DNA of 64,000 nucleotides from Prosthecomicrobium pneumaticum (GCF_014199915.1 NZ_JACHOO010000005.1:62001-126000); one strand, 5' to 3'. Shown: positions 1 through 8,877, counted from the first letter of the stretch. Notes: generated by a model from the sequence alone, not told the origin. Translations and numbers: made by a program.

Positions 1-837
1 CGCATCCGCCTGACGGCGACCGCCACCGACAAGGTGCCGAACGCCTCGCCGACCGCCGGATCGGTCGGCGCCGACCTCAACGCCATGGCCGCGCAGGACG
101 CCGCGCGCACGCTGAAGGCCCGGCTGGCCGCCTTCGCCGCGGAGCGGGCCGGCGTCGCCGAAGACGCCGTCGTCTTCGAGCACGAGGCGGTCCGCATCGG
201 CGCAGAGCGGATCGGCTGGGCCGAGCTGGTGGGCGAGGCCTATATGGCGCGCGTGCCGCTCTCGGCGACCGGCTTCTACCGCACACCCGGCCTCTCCTGG
301 GACCGCAAGGCGGGGCGCGGCAGCCCCTATTTCTACTTCACCTATGGCGCGGCCTGCGCCGAAGTGGCGGTCGACACCCTCACGGGGGAATATGCCGTCG
401 AGCGGGTCGACGTGCTGCAGGATGTCGGCCGCTCGCTCAATCCGGCGATCGACCGCGGCCAGATCGAGGGCGGCTTCATCCAGGGCATGGGCTGGCTCAC
501 CACCGAGGAGCTGTGGTGGGACGGCAAGGGACGGCTGCGCACCCACGCGCCGTCGACCTACAAGATCCCGCTCGCCTCCGACCGCCCCCGCGTCTTCGAG
601 GTCCGGCTCGCCGCATGGTCTGAGAACATGGCCCCCACCGTGGGACGTTCGAAGGCGGTCGGCGAGCCGCCGGTCATGCTGGCGGTATCGGTGCTCGAGG
701 CGCTCGGCATGGCGGTGGCGAGCACCGCCGACTACCGCCTCCCGCCCCGCCTCGACCCGCCGGCGACGCCCGAGCGCGTGCTCGCCGCGATCGAACGGCT
801 GCGGCGGGATGTGGACTTTGCCGGCGTTCTCCTGTAA
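1..837 (+). CDS. xdhB: Xanthine dehydrogenase, molybdopterin-binding subunit, C-terminal part
   Basis: The frame is open from the first base, so the gene starts upstream of the window and only its last 278 codons are seen. The product belongs to the molybdenum hydroxylase large-subunit family, which oxidises hypoxanthine and xanthine at a molybdopterin centre in the cytoplasm. Support comes from a GRSLNPAIDRGQIEGGF segment, GFIQGMGW, and near the end GRSKAVGEPP, which carries the family's catalytic glutamate (the E of VGEPP). The C-terminus looks complete. The usual partners (the FeS/FAD subunit xdhA and the assembly factor xdhC) are not on this side; the next gene is ribosomal rplS. A related aldehyde oxidase is possible, but the sequence style fits bacterial XdhB best. 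Confidence 0.9.
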   Translation, partial: RIRLTATATDKVPNASPTAGSVGADLNAMAAQDAARTLKARLAAFAAERAGVAEDAVVFEHEAVRIGAERIGWAELVGEAYMARVPLSATGFYRTPGLSWDRKAGRGSPYFYFTYGAACAEVAVDTLTGEYAVERVDVLQDVGRSLNPAIDRGQIEGGFIQGMGWLTTEELWWDGKGRLRTHAPSTYKIPLASDRPRVFEVRLAAWSENMAPTVGRSKAVGEPPVMLAVSVLEALGMAVASTADYRLPPRLDPPATPERVLAAIERLRRDVDFAGVLL

Positions 838-941
838 AGGGCCGCATCCCGCGGCACAGGCCGACGGGCCTCAACTGAAAACAGCGCGCCGAAACGCTTG
901 TGCCGTCCTCGAAGGCGGCATGCCGGCAGGAGTGGATCACG

Positions 942-1313
942 ATGAACATCATTCAAGAGCTCGAGAAGGAGCAGGCCGAAGCGATCGCCGCGCTCCGCGC
1001 CGTCCCCGCATTCGCCCCCGGCGACACGCTGCGCGTCAACGTGAAGGTCGTCGAAGGCACCCGCAGCCGCGTCCAGGCCTATGAGGGCGTCTGCATCGCC
1101 CGCTCCGGCGGCGGCCTCTCCGAGAGCTTCACCGTCCGCAAGATCTCCTATGGCGAGGGTGTCGAGCGCGTCTTCCCGGTCTATTCGCCGCTGATCGACT
1201 CGATCGAGGTGGTGCGCCGCGGCAAGGTGCGCCGCGCCAAGCTCTATTATCTGCGCGACCGCCGCGGCAAGTCGGCCCGCATCGCCGAGAAGCAGGACAA
1301 GCGCCCGAACTGA
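942..1313 (+). CDS. rplS: 50S ribosomal protein L19
   Basis: This 123-residue protein begins [11 protein letters not shown] and contains the L19 core [13 protein letters not shown] and the basic [15 protein letters not shown] segment. L19 sits at the interface of the two ribosomal subunits. The start at 942 is chosen because AGGAG lies at 928-932, nine bases upstream, and because the family begins this way; an upstream in-frame ATG at 900 would add 14 residues foreign to the family. The C-terminus carries the usual basic tail plus a lysine-rich extension. In many bacteria rplS follows trmD; here it stands alone after xdhB, with its own strong terminator downstream. Confidence 0.96.
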   Translation: MNIIQELEKEQAEAIAALRAVPAFAPGDTLRVNVKVVEGTRSRVQAYEGVCIARSGGGLSESFTVRKISYGEGVERVFPVYSPLIDSIEVVRRGKVRRAKLYYLRDRRGKSARIAEKQDKRPN

Positions 1314-1335
1314 GCGGGCTCCGCTTCTTCTTCCG

Positions 1336-1366
1336 AAGGCGCGGCCCGGCCGCGCCTTTTTCTTTT
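1336..1366 (+). terminator. Rho-independent terminator of rplS
   Basis: A 10-bp perfect G+C stem (AAGGCGCGGC paired with GCCGCGCCTT, loop CCG) is followed at once by a T-rich run to 1366. It lies 22 bases after the rplS stop. Confidence 0.9.
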
Positions 1367-1395
1367 TCGCTGCTGCGGCGCAATATGGCGCGCCG

Positions 1396-1424
1396 TTGTT
1401 TCGCCCGTCCGGCGCTGCTATTTA
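1396..1424 (+). promoter_or_regulatory. Candidate sigma-70-type promoter for leuC
   Basis: TTGTTT (1396-1401) and TATTTA (1419-1424) are separated by exactly 17 bases, in an otherwise G+C-rich stretch after the rplS terminator. Transcription from here would begin near 1431 and give leuC an mRNA leader of about 200 bases. The call rests on motif spacing only. Confidence 0.45.
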
Positions 1425-1635
1425 GAGCCGTTATGAACGAGGCCTTCGCCCCCGCCGGAACCGATCAGCCCGCCGCGCACCGCGCGGTACTGGACGATCA
1501 CGCCCGGCTGCCCTGGCGCTTCTTCGCCCGGCTGATGGCCACCGAGGACCGGGGTCCGGATCGACTTTGACGGGGCCGCAGCGCCCCGGCCGATCTCCAC
1601 CCATCCGCCTTCATCCGATCCGAGGAACCGACGCC
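1425..1635 (+). other. leuC leader region with a possible 45-codon upstream frame
   Basis: No established gene lies between rplS and leuC (1314-1635). Besides the terminator and promoter listed separately, this leader holds a short frame, ATG 1433 to TGA 1570 (45 codons). It has no visible ribosome binding site but starts almost at the predicted transcription start, so it could be read as a leaderless message. It contains four leucine codons but no run of them. A GGGGC/GCCCC hairpin near 1569-1585 follows. Whether it is a leader peptide controlling leuC or chance is unknown. Confidence 0.25.
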
Positions 1636-3051
1636 ATGTCCGCGTCCGCCCAGCCGAAAACCCTCTACGACAAGATCTTCGACGACCACATCGTCGAGCG
1701 CACGCCGGACGGCAACGTCCTGCTCTATATCGACCGCCATCTGGTGCACGAGGTGACGAGCCCGCAGGCCTTCGAGGGCCTGCGCGTTGCCGGCCGCAAG
1801 GTGCGCGCGCCGCAGAAGACGCTCGCCGTCGTCGACCACAACGTGCCGACCACCGACCGTTCGCACGGCATCGCCAATCCGGAGAGCGCGCTGCAGGTCG
1901 CGACGCTCGCCGAGAACGCCGCCGAGTTCGGCGTCGAATACTACTCCGAACTGGACCACCGCCAGGGCATCGTCCACATCGTCGGGCCGGAGCAGGGCTT
2001 CACCCTGCCGGGCATGACGATCGTCTGCGGCGACAGCCACACCTCGACGCATGGCGCCTTCGGCGCGCTCGCCCACGGGATCGGCACCTCGGAGGTGGAG
2101 CACGTGCTCGCCACCCAGACGCTGATCCAGAAGAAGGCGAAGAACATGCGGATCACCGTCGATGGCGTCGCGCCGGCCGGGGTGACCGCGAAGGACATCA
2201 TCCTCGCCATCATCGGCGAGATCGGCACGGCGGGCGGCACCGGCCATGTGATGGAATATGCCGGCGAGGCGATCCGCGCCCTTTCGATGGAAGGGCGGAT
2301 GACGGTCTGCAACATGTCGATCGAGGGCGGCGCCCGCGCCGGCCTGATCGCGCCGGACGAGAAGACCTTCGACTATATCCGCGGCCGGCCGAAGGCGCCG
2401 AAGGGCGCGGCCTTCGAGCAGGCGCTCGCCTACTGGCAGACGCTCTATTCGGACGAGGGCGCGCATTTCGACAAGGAGATCCGGCTCGACGCCGCGGCCC
2501 TGCCGCCGATCGTCACCTGGGGCTCCTCGCCCGAGGATGTCGTCGCGGTGACCGGCGTCGTGCCGAACCCGGACGACATCGCCGACGAGACCAAGCGCGT
2601 CTCGAAGTGGCGGGCGCTCGACTATATGGGCCTGAAGCCGGGCACGAAGATGACCGACATCGCGGTCGAGCGCGTCTTCATCGGCTCCTGCACCAATGGC
2701 CGGATCGAGGATCTGCGCGCCGCCGCGGCGATGATCGGCGACAAGCGGGTCCGCGAGGGCGTCAACGCCATGGTCGTGCCGGGCTCCGGCCTCGTCAAGG
2801 AGCAGGCCGAGGCCGAGGGTCTCGACAAGATCTTCAAGGCGGCCGGCTTCGACTGGCGCGAGCCGGGCTGCTCGATGTGCCTCGCCATGAACGAGGACCG
2901 GCTGCGCCCGCAGGAGCGCTGCGCCTCGACCTCGAACCGCAATTTCGAGGGGCGCCAGGGCTTCAAGGGCCGCACCCATCTCGTCTCGCCGCAGATGGCG
3001 GCGGCCGCGGCGATCGCCGGCCATTTCGTCGATATCCGCGACTGGCGCTGA
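1636..3051 (+). CDS. leuC: 3-isopropylmalate dehydratase, large subunit
   Basis: This is the large subunit of isopropylmalate isomerase, which converts 2-isopropylmalate to 3-isopropylmalate in leucine synthesis. It is an aconitase-fold protein of 471 residues, full length for the family. The three 4Fe-4S cysteines are visible: Cys352 in GSCTNGR, and Cys412 and Cys415 in GCSMC. The start at 1636 follows GAGGA at 1622-1626 and gives the usual MSA...[12 protein letters not shown]-terminus; an in-frame ATG at 1567 would add 23 unrelated residues. Its small-subunit partner leuD is 13 kb away on the same strand, an arrangement common in Hyphomicrobiales. No leuB is in the window. Confidence 0.96.
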   Translation: MSASAQPKTLYDKIFDDHIVERTPDGNVLLYIDRHLVHEVTSPQAFEGLRVAGRKVRAPQKTLAVVDHNVPTTDRSHGIANPESALQVATLAENAAEFGVEYYSELDHRQGIVHIVGPEQGFTLPGMTIVCGDSHTSTHGAFGALAHGIGTSEVEHVLATQTLIQKKAKNMRITVDGVAPAGVTAKDIILAIIGEIGTAGGTGHVMEYAGEAIRALSMEGRMTVCNMSIEGGARAGLIAPDEKTFDYIRGRPKAPKGAAFEQALAYWQTLYSDEGAHFDKEIRLDAAALPPIVTWGSSPEDVVAVTGVVPNPDDIADETKRVSKWRALDYMGLKPGTKMTDIAVERVFIGSCTNGRIEDLRAAAAMIGDKRVREGVNAMVVPGSGLVKEQAEAEGLDKIFKAAGFDWREPGCSMCLAMNEDRLRPQERCASTSNRNFEGRQGFKGRTHLVSPQMAAAAAIAGHFVDIRDWR

Positions 3052-3078
3052 CCGCCCGTCCGGCAGAGGCCGAATCGA

Positions 3079-3109
3079 AGAGCCCCGCGCGATCCTCGCG
3101 CGGGGCTCT
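3079..3109 (+). terminator. Terminator of leuC
   Basis: A 12-bp perfect stem (AGAGCCCCGCGC with GCGCGGGGCTCT) with a 7-base loop lies 27 bases after the leuC stop, followed by a modest T-containing tail. It also separates leuC from the convergent gene at 3140. Confidence 0.75.
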
Positions 3110-3139
3110 CTTCATTGGGACGCGCCGGTCCTGCGGCGC

Positions 3140-3430
3140 TCACCAGCGGCGGAAGCAGCGGTCGCCGATATAGACCCGCTCGGTGCGCCAGCCGTGCCGG
3201 GTGCGGATGGTGCGGTATTCGAAGACCGGCTCGCAGACCCGGCCGCGCCAGCCCGGCCCGCCGGCAAAGCCGAAGCCGGGCCCGCCCCAGCCGGGGCCGT
3301 AATGGCCGTGACCGTGGCCGTGGCCGTGGCCGTGGCCATGGCCGTGATGCGGGGCGGCCGAGGCGGCGGAGGCGCCGGCGCCGAGCGCGACGACGAGGGT
3401 GGCGAGGGCGAGAGCGGTCTTCCTGATCAT
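3140..3430 (-). CDS. Small His-rich secreted protein
   Basis: This 96-residue protein of unknown function starts MIRKTALALATLVVALGAG, a clear Sec signal peptide that probably ends near ASAA/AP. A run of seven Gly-His repeats follows, then a Gly/Pro/aromatic stretch and a C-terminal part with two cysteines (RGRVCEPVFEY and GDRCFRRW) that could form a disulfide. The start is set by AAGGA just upstream of the ATG at 3430; an upstream frame reaching 3490 would put 20 basic residues before the signal peptide. The His repeat suggests binding of a metal such as nickel, zinc or copper in the periplasm, but that is inference. It is a single-gene unit between leuC and a GNAT gene. Confidence 0.75.
   Translation of the reverse strand: MIRKTALALATLVVALGAGASAASAAPHHGHGHGHGHGHGHGHYGPGWGGPGFGFAGGPGWRGRVCEPVFEYRTIRTRHGWRTERVYIGDRCFRRW
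3303..3348 (+). repeat. Hexanucleotide repeat coding for (Gly-His)n
   Basis: Units of CCGTGG and close variants (CCGTGA, CCATGG) follow one another here on the plus strand and encode the Gly-His run of the minus-strand protein. Such a tract can change length by slippage in steps of two residues without breaking the frame. Confidence 0.7.
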
Positions 3431-3596
3431 GACCTTGTTCCTTCCGGGTTCTGGTTCTGGCCGGTTGCGTCGCCGGCCTTGATGCGACATCTCTAGGACG
3501 CCGCCGCTGAACCGCCCCTGAGCGGCCGGTTCAGAATGCGTTCAGCCCAAGAATCCGCACGGAAGCGGTCCGGAAGCGGAGGAGGAAGCCCGAACC

Positions 3597-4064
3597 ATGA
3601 CGACGATCGCGATCGAGAAGCTGGCGCTCGCCGACGCCCGCGAGCTCGCCCCGCTCATCGCCGCCTATGTCCAGGACATGAAGCGCGGCGCGCCGCGGCG
3701 GCCCGACGAGTACTATGCCGAGATGCTCCTGACCGACCGGGCGGCCGAGCTGCTCGGCGCGCGGATCGAGGGCCGGCTGGTCGGCTTCGCCGTGTTCTAC
3801 GACCTGCCCGACGCGATGACCGGCATGCGGCTCGGCCAGCTCGACCACATCTTCGTCATCCATGAGGAGCGCAATCGCGGCATCGCCCGCGGCCTGATCG
3901 ACGCGCTGAAGCAGGAGGGTCGCCGCCGCGGCTGGCTGTCGCTGCGCTGGACCGTGCCGGCGAAGACGCCCTCGCCGCCCCGCCTCGTCGAGGCGCTCGC
4001 GGTGCCCGCCCCCTCGAAGAGCTTCCTGATCGAGATCGAGCGCGCCCCGACGGTGCAGGGATGA
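3597..4064 (+). CDS. GNAT-family N-acetyltransferase
   Basis: A 155-residue member of the GNAT superfamily, which transfers acetyl groups from acetyl-CoA. The acetyl-CoA loop is visible as HEERNRGIARGLIDAL (about residues 85-100), after the beta-strand LDHIFVI. GGAGGAAG upstream of ATG 3597 supports the start. The substrate cannot be told from the sequence. The stop overlaps the start of the next gene by four bases (ATGA at 4061-4064), so the two are probably translated together. Confidence 0.85.
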   Translation: MTTIAIEKLALADARELAPLIAAYVQDMKRGAPRRPDEYYAEMLLTDRAAELLGARIEGRLVGFAVFYDLPDAMTGMRLGQLDHIFVIHEERNRGIARGLIDALKQEGRRRGWLSLRWTVPAKTPSPPRLVEALAVPAPSKSFLIEIERAPTVQG

Positions 4065-4495
4065 GGACCGGTGACGCCCCCCTCGCAGCGCTCGCCGCGC
4101 TCGAGGCGCCTTCGCTCGAGGATTTCGAGCGGCTCGGCGAGATCGCCTATGCCGCTCTGCCCGACGAATTCCGCAGCCGCATCGCGGAGATCGAGATCCG
4201 CGTCGCCGACTTCCCCGACGAGGACGCGCTCGATTCGCTCGGGCTCGAGAGCGAGTTCGACCTGCTCGGCCTCTTCGTCGGCATAGGCCTCGCCCATGCC
4301 GAGGCGGTGCCGCGCACGGGCGGCACGCCGAACCGCATCTGGCTCTATCGCCGGCCGATCCTCGACTATTGGGCCGAGCACGAGGAGACGCTCGGCGCGA
4401 TCGTCACCCATGTCCTGATCCACGAGATCGGCCACCATTTCGGCCTGTCGGACGAGGACATGGAGGCGATCGAGGCCGCAGCGGGAGAGGAATAG
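4061..4495 (+). CDS. Metallopeptidase-like protein with an HExxH motif
   Basis: A 144-residue protein of the small zincin-like family (DUF1025/possible acetylase type). It has a clear zinc-peptidase signature, HEIGHHFG, near residues 122-129, preceded by the family's LDSLGLESEFDLLGLFVG and NRIWLYRRPILDYW segments. There is no signal peptide, so it should be cytoplasmic. Physiological substrates of the family are not known to me. It overlaps the GNAT gene by ATGA, which suggests a shared operon and perhaps a shared protein-modification role. Confidence 0.85.
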   Translation: MRTGDAPLAALAALEAPSLEDFERLGEIAYAALPDEFRSRIAEIEIRVADFPDEDALDSLGLESEFDLLGLFVGIGLAHAEAVPRTGGTPNRIWLYRRPILDYWAEHEETLGAIVTHVLIHEIGHHFGLSDEDMEAIEAAAGEE

Positions 4496-4528
4496 GCGGT
4501 CCCGCGGGGAGGCCGCCCGCGGGCGCCG

Positions 4529-4948
4529 CTACGGCGCGACACCCGCCATTTCGCAGACCACGGCCCATTCCGCATCCGTGACCGGCTGCACGGAGAGACG
4601 GGAATTGCCGGTCAGCGCCATGCCGGCGAGACGCGGCTCGGCCTTCGCCGCGGCGAGCGTCACCGGCCTTTCGACCGGCATCACCGCCTTCAGGTCGACG
4701 CACTCCCACTGGCCGGTCGTATCGGTCGAATCGGGATGGGCCGCTGCGATCACCTCGACGATGCCGACGACGGCCTTGCCCTCGTTCGAATGGTAGAAGA
4801 AGCCGCGCTCGCCGACCTTCATGGCGCGCATGTTGTTGCGCGCCTGATAGTTGCGGACGCCGTCCCATTCCTGCCCGGCCTCGCCCTTGCCGACGAGATC
4901 GTCGAAGGAGAAGGAATCGGGCTCCGATTTGAACAGCCAGTGGGCCAT
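4529..4948 (-). CDS. EVE domain-containing protein
   Basis: A 139-residue single-domain EVE protein, a PUA-like fold that in other proteins recognises modified bases. Diagnostic parts are the N-terminal MAHWLFKSEPDSFSFDDL, the WDGVRNYQARNNMRAM segment and GFFYHSN. The start at 4948 is the family start; the frame is open further upstream but reads as low-complexity sequence antisense to nothing useful. It lies seven bases after the YciI gene and is probably cotranscribed with it, a pairing seen in other alphaproteobacteria. Its nucleic acid ligand is unknown. Confidence 0.92.
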   Translation of the reverse strand: MAHWLFKSEPDSFSFDDLVGKGEAGQEWDGVRNYQARNNMRAMKVGERGFFYHSNEGKAVVGIVEVIAAAHPDSTDTTGQWECVDLKAVMPVERPVTLAAAKAEPRLAGMALTGNSRLSVQPVTDAEWAVVCEMAGVAP

Positions 4949-4955
4949 CGCGTCC

Positions 4956-5237
4956 TCAGGCCGGCTTGCCGATGCCCCAGCGCCAGGGGCGCACGGTGAC
5001 GGAGGAGAAGAGGCCCGCCTTCGTGAACGGGTCCTCGTCGACGATCTTCTGCGCCTCCGCGAGGCTGTCCGCCTCGATGACGTAGAGCGTGCCGACCATG
5101 GTCTCGCCATCCTCGGCGAGGAAGGGGCCGGCGATGCGGATCGGCACGGTCTTCAGATAGTCGAGATGGACCGGGCGGACTTCGGTGCGCAGCGACAGGC
5201 CGTTCGGCTTGTCTTCGCAAAGGGCGACGAAATGCAT
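4956..5237 (-). CDS. YciI family protein
   Basis: A 93-residue protein of the YciI/DGPF fold, a small ferredoxin-like dimer. Visible marks are the N-terminal MHFVALCEDKP, the RPVHLDYLK histidine-containing segment, the IAGPFLAEDGETMVGTLYVIEA core and the DPFTKAGLF segment carrying the family's conserved aspartate. The reaction in most organisms is unknown. It is the first gene of a two-gene unit with the EVE protein. Confidence 0.9.
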   Translation of the reverse strand: MHFVALCEDKPNGLSLRTEVRPVHLDYLKTVPIRIAGPFLAEDGETMVGTLYVIEADSLAEAQKIVDEDPFTKAGLFSSVTVRPWRWGIGKPA

Positions 5238-5304
5238 GGAGCGTTTCCCGTTTCTTGGAGGCCGCGGGAGGGTAGAGCCGTCGCCGCCGGCCGTAAAGCG
5301 CCGC

Positions 5305-5958
5305 TCAGCGGCTTTCGGGCTCGTCCGGCTCCGGCAGCGTCGTCCGGTTGACGAGCGGCATCTGCGCCAGCGCGAAGACGAAGGTGAGCGGCATGATGCC
5401 CCAGACCTTGAAGGTCACCCAGGCATCGGTCGACATCGTCCGCCAGATCACCTCGTTGAGCGCGGCGAGCACGAAGAAGAAGATCGCCCAGCGCAGCGTC
5501 AGGATGCGCCAGCCCTCGTCCGACAGACGGAACACCGAATCGAACACATAGCCGAGCAGCGAGCGCCCGAAGGCGAGGCCGCCGAGCAGGATGCCGCCGA
5601 ACAGCACGTTGGTGATGGTCGGCTTCACCTTGATGAAGGTTTCGTCGTGCAGCCAGAGCGTCAGCCCGCCGAACACGACGACGACGATCGCGGTGACGAG
5701 CGGCATCACCGGCAGACGCCTCGTGAGGGCGAGCGAGACGACGAGCGCGACGAGGGTGGCGACGATGAAGGCGGCGGTGGCGAGGAAGATCGGCCCGCCG
5801 ACCGCGCCGAGCGCCGGAAGGCGCTCGGCGAGGGCCGCGCCGCGGGCATTCATGAAGAAGAACACGCCGAGCGGGCCGAGCTCGAGGGCGAGCTTGAGGA
5901 AGGGATTGATCTCGCGCTTCTTCGGATCGTTCGGCGCGCGTTCGAACTCGACGGTCAT
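5305..5958 (-). CDS. yciB: Inner membrane septation protein YciB/IspZ
   Basis: A 217-residue polytopic membrane protein of the YciB (septation protein A, IspZ) family, which helps keep cell shape and divides the envelope correctly. Family segments are [18 protein letters not shown] near the start, [16 protein letters not shown] in the middle and [28 protein letters not shown] near the end, with about six hydrophobic segments. It lies 19 bases after ftsY on the same strand, the usual alphaproteobacterial linkage. Confidence 0.93.
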   Translation of the reverse strand: MTVEFERAPNDPKKREINPFLKLALELGPLGVFFFMNARGAALAERLPALGAVGGPIFLATAAFIVATLVALVVSLALTRRLPVMPLVTAIVVVVFGGLTLWLHDETFIKVKPTITNVLFGGILLGGLAFGRSLLGYVFDSVFRLSDEGWRILTLRWAIFFFVLAALNEVIWRTMSTDAWVTFKVWGIMPLTFVFALAQMPLVNRTTLPEPDEPESR

Positions 5959-5977
5959 CGCGACCTCGCCTTCCTCG

Positions 5978-7045
5978 TCATGACGTGAGACCGGCGATCG
6001 CCCGCGCGAAATCCGCCGCCTCGAAGGGCTCCAGATCGTCGACGCCCTCGCCGACGCCGATGAAATGCACCGGCAGGCCGAATTTCGCGGCGATCGCGAC
6101 GAGGATGCCGCCCTTCGCCGTGCCGTCGAGCTTGGTCATCACGAGGCCGGTGACGCCGGCGACGCGGCCGAAGATCTCGACCTGGTTCATGGCGTTCTGG
6201 CCGGTCGTCGCGTCGAGCGTCAGGAGCACGCTGTGCGGCGCCGTCTCGTCCTGCTTGCGGATGACGCGGATGACCTTTTCGAGCTCGGCCATCAGCTCGG
6301 CGCGGTTCTGCAGCCGGCCGGCCGTGTCGATCAGGAGCACGTCGGTTCCCTGCTCCCGCGCCGAGCGGAGCGCGTCGAAGGCGAGGCCGGCGGCATCCGC
6401 CCCGGTCTCGCGTGCCACGACCGTGGCGCCGGTGCGCTCGCCCCAGATCTTCAGCTGCTCGATCGCCGCGGCGCGGAAGGTGTCGCCGGCGGCGAGCATC
6501 ACCGAGCGGCCCTCGGCGCGGAATTTCTGCGCCAGCTTGCCGATCGTCGTCGTCTTGCCGGTGCCGTTGACGCCGACGACGAGCACGACATGCGGCTTGC
6601 GCCCCGGATCGACCATGAGCGGCAGGGCGACCGGCGCGAGCACCTTCGTCACCTCCTCGGCGAGGATGCGCTTGACGTCCTCGGCGGCGATCTCCTTGTC
6701 GAACCGGCCCTTGGCGAGCGCGGCCGAGATCTGGCCGGCGGTGGCGACGCCGAGATCGGCCTGGATCAGCACGTCCTCGAACTCTTCGAGCGTCGCGGCA
6801 TCGAGCTTGCGCTTCGTAAAGACCGAGACGATGCCCTCGCCGATCGCGCCCGAGGAGCGCGCGAGGCCGGCCTTCAGCCGCTGGAACCAGGAGGGGCGCG
6901 CAGCGGGTGGCTCCGGCGCCAAGGGTGCCGGCGGCGCGGCCGCAGCGGGCGCGGGCTCGGAACGCGGCGGATCGGAGCGCGGCGGCTCCGGCTCGCGGCC
7001 GCCGCCGAACAGCCGGCCGAACAGGCCCTTCTTCTCCTCCGCCAT
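5978..7045 (-). CDS. ftsY: Signal recognition particle receptor FtsY
   Basis: A 355-residue GTPase that docks the signal recognition particle at the membrane for co-translational insertion of inner-membrane proteins. Residues about 1-50 are an acidic, Pro/Ala-rich A domain with imperfect RSDPPRSEP repeats; the NG domain follows. The G motifs are [15 protein letters not shown] (G1), DTFRAAA, DTAGR (G3), [10 protein letters not shown] (G4) and [12 protein letters not shown] near the C-terminus. In many Hyphomicrobiales mtaB lies between dapF and ftsY; here only 151 bases separate them and no tRNA methylthiotransferase is present. Confidence 0.96.
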   Translation of the reverse strand: MAEEKKGLFGRLFGGGREPEPPRSDPPRSEPAPAAAAPPAPLAPEPPAARPSWFQRLKAGLARSSGAIGEGIVSVFTKRKLDAATLEEFEDVLIQADLGVATAGQISAALAKGRFDKEIAAEDVKRILAEEVTKVLAPVALPLMVDPGRKPHVVLVVGVNGTGKTTTIGKLAQKFRAEGRSVMLAAGDTFRAAAIEQLKIWGERTGATVVARETGADAAGLAFDALRSAREQGTDVLLIDTAGRLQNRAELMAELEKVIRVIRKQDETAPHSVLLTLDATTGQNAMNQVEIFGRVAGVTGLVMTKLDGTAKGGILVAIAAKFGLPVHFIGVGEGVDDLEPFEAADFARAIAGLTS

Positions 7046-7196
7046 CAGCCGGTCTCCGCCATCGGACGGCCGCCCGTCCGCGCGCCCGCGAGCGGGCCGG
7101 AAAGCGTGGAGCGGGCGTGGCCGCGGGGGACGGGAAGGAGAGCGAGGGTCATGGCGGCTATATGGCCGATCCCAAGGGCGAAGGCGAATCCACGGC

Positions 7197-8081
7197 TCAC
7201 ACCGCCTGCACGGCCGGCAGGAGCCCGACCATGATCGAGACGCCGCCGTCGAGACCGACCGTGCCGCGATGCTCGAAGGCGGCCGGCCCGGACATCAGGA
7301 CGTTCCCGTCCTCGCGCCACAGAATATCGAGCGTGCCGCCCGGCAGCCGCACGGCGACCCGCCGGCCGGTGCGCCCGGTGCGCGCGGCGAGCACCGCGAT
7401 GGCGCAGGCCGCCGAGCCGCAGGCGAGCGTCAGCCCGGCGCCGCGCTCCCAGACCTTCGCGGTCACCGCATCCGGTCCGGTCACCCGGACGAGCGAGATG
7501 TTGGCGCGCTGCGGAAAGAGCGGATGATGTTCGAGGATCGGCCCGATGCGGCCGAGATCATAGGCCTCGACATCGTCGACGAAGAACACGGCGTGCGGAT
7601 TGCCCATGCTCGCCACGGCGGGCGCGCTGAGCAGAGGCGCATCGACCGGGCCGAAGGCGAGATCGAGCGCGTCGGTATCGGCGACCGGATGGGCGAGCGG
7701 GATGTCCGCCCAGCCGAACCGCGGCGGTCCCATGTCGACGGTGATCGTGCCGTCGGCGGCGAATGTGGTGTCGAGGAGGCCGGCCTCGGTCTCGAGCCGC
7801 AGCGCGGCGCGCGGGGCGTCGGCGGTCAGATAGAGCGCGACGCAGCGCGTACCGTTGCCGCAGGCGGCGCTCATCGAGCCGTCCGTGTTGTAGATGGCGA
7901 GAAAGGCGTCGGTGCCGGCGGTCCGCGGGTCGCCGATCACCATCAGCTGGTCGAATTCGGTCGCCCGATCGGCGGCGAGCGTGCGGGCGAGACCGGCGTC
8001 GACGGTCGCGTCCGTGCCGCGCGTGTCGAGCACGGTGATGCGGTTGCCGATGCCGTTCATCTTGGCGAAGGGAAGCTTCAT
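7197..8081 (-). CDS. dapF: Diaminopimelate epimerase
   Basis: Converts LL- to meso-diaminopimelate for lysine and peptidoglycan synthesis. The protein is 294 residues. The two active-site cysteines are in ACGNGTRC (about residue 74) and ACGSAACA (about residue 219), each in one half of the pseudo-symmetric fold. The start MKLPFAKMNGIGN matches the family; the frame stays open far upstream but that part runs antisense to the dsbA-like gene. The ribosome binding site is weak. It is followed by ftsY and yciB. Confidence 0.95.
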   Translation of the reverse strand: MKLPFAKMNGIGNRITVLDTRGTDATVDAGLARTLAADRATEFDQLMVIGDPRTAGTDAFLAIYNTDGSMSAACGNGTRCVALYLTADAPRAALRLETEAGLLDTTFAADGTITVDMGPPRFGWADIPLAHPVADTDALDLAFGPVDAPLLSAPAVASMGNPHAVFFVDDVEAYDLGRIGPILEHHPLFPQRANISLVRVTGPDAVTAKVWERGAGLTLACGSAACAIAVLAARTGRTGRRVAVRLPGGTLDILWREDGNVLMSGPAAFEHRGTVGLDGGVSIMVGLLPAVQAV

Positions 8082-8237
8082 CGCGCGCCGTCCGGTGTTT
8101 CCCGCTATATGGCGGATCGCCGGCCGAAACGCCACCGGCGAAGCGGCCCGATCGCGGCGGCGTGGGGCGGTCACCTCCATGTGCCTTCTTGCGATGCCGG
8201 CCCCCGATCCCCATCCTCCCCAAAAGAGGAGAAGCCC

Positions 8238-8876
8238 GTGACCCCCCTCCGTATCGACCTCGTCACCGACATCGTCTGTCCCTGGTGCTTCATCGGGACG
8301 CGGCGCCTCGACGATCTGGTCGGCCGGCTCGGCGAGCCGGTCGAGATCGTGCACCACCCCTTCCTGCTCGATCCGTCCATCCCGCCCGAGGGGATGGATC
8401 TGCGCGAGCGGCTGCGGACGAAATACGGCGCCGACCCGGAGGCGATGTTCGCCCGCGTCGAGGCGGCGGCGCACGAAGCCGGCATCCCGCTCGATTTCGC
8501 GAAGGTGCGACGCACGCCGGCGACCGAGAAGGCGCACGCCCTCGTCGCCGCGGCCGCCGCCTGGGGGGCGCAGCAGCCGCTCGCGCTCGCCCTCTTCGAG
8601 GCCTACTTCCTCGAGGGCGCCGACATCGGCAACACACGCACGCTCGTCGAGATCGCCGCGCCCTTCGGCCTGTCGGACGAGGAGGTGGTGGCGATCGCCG
8701 AATCACCGGAGGCGCGGAACGCGGTTCGCAAGGCCGCGGCGGAACTTTCCGCGCAGGGCATCTCGGGCGTCCCCTTCTTCGTTTTCGGCAACCGCTTCGC
8801 CCTGTCGGGCGCGCAGCCCGAGGCCGTGCTCGAAGAGGCGATGCGCCGGGCGCGGGCGGAAGAGGCGGCGGAGTAG
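8238..8876 (+). CDS. DsbA family (FrnE-like) oxidoreductase
   Basis: A 212-residue thioredoxin-fold protein with an inserted helical domain. The redox motif CPWC is at residues 14-17 and the cis-proline loop is in GVPFFVFGNRFALSGAQ. There is no signal peptide, so it works in the cytoplasm, like the FrnE/2-hydroxychromene-2-carboxylate isomerase branch of the family. The start is GTG at 8238, six bases after AGGAG (8227-8231). The long frame running upstream is antisense to ftsY and dapF and is not coding. Its stop is one base from the stop of the convergent nuclease gene. The substrate is unknown; a role in redox homeostasis is inference. Confidence 0.9.
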   Translation: MTPLRIDLVTDIVCPWCFIGTRRLDDLVGRLGEPVEIVHHPFLLDPSIPPEGMDLRERLRTKYGADPEAMFARVEAAAHEAGIPLDFAKVRRTPATEKAHALVAAAAAWGAQQPLALALFEAYFLEGADIGNTRTLVEIAAPFGLSDEEVVAIAESPEARNAVRKAAAELSAQGISGVPFFVFGNRFALSGAQPEAVLEEAMRRARAEEAAE

Positions 8877-8877
8877 C

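Noticed and set aside
1498-3024. Long minus-strand frame opposite leuC
   Set aside because: It has a composition typical of antisense shadow (Arg, Asp, Gly, His repeats) and no domain; leuC is certain on the plus strand.
5985-8876. A 963-codon plus-strand open frame antisense to ftsY and dapF
   Set aside because: Only its last 212 codons (from GTG 8238, with a good ribosome binding site) match a protein family. The rest is low-complexity Arg/Ala/Ser-rich sequence produced by G+C bias opposite real genes.
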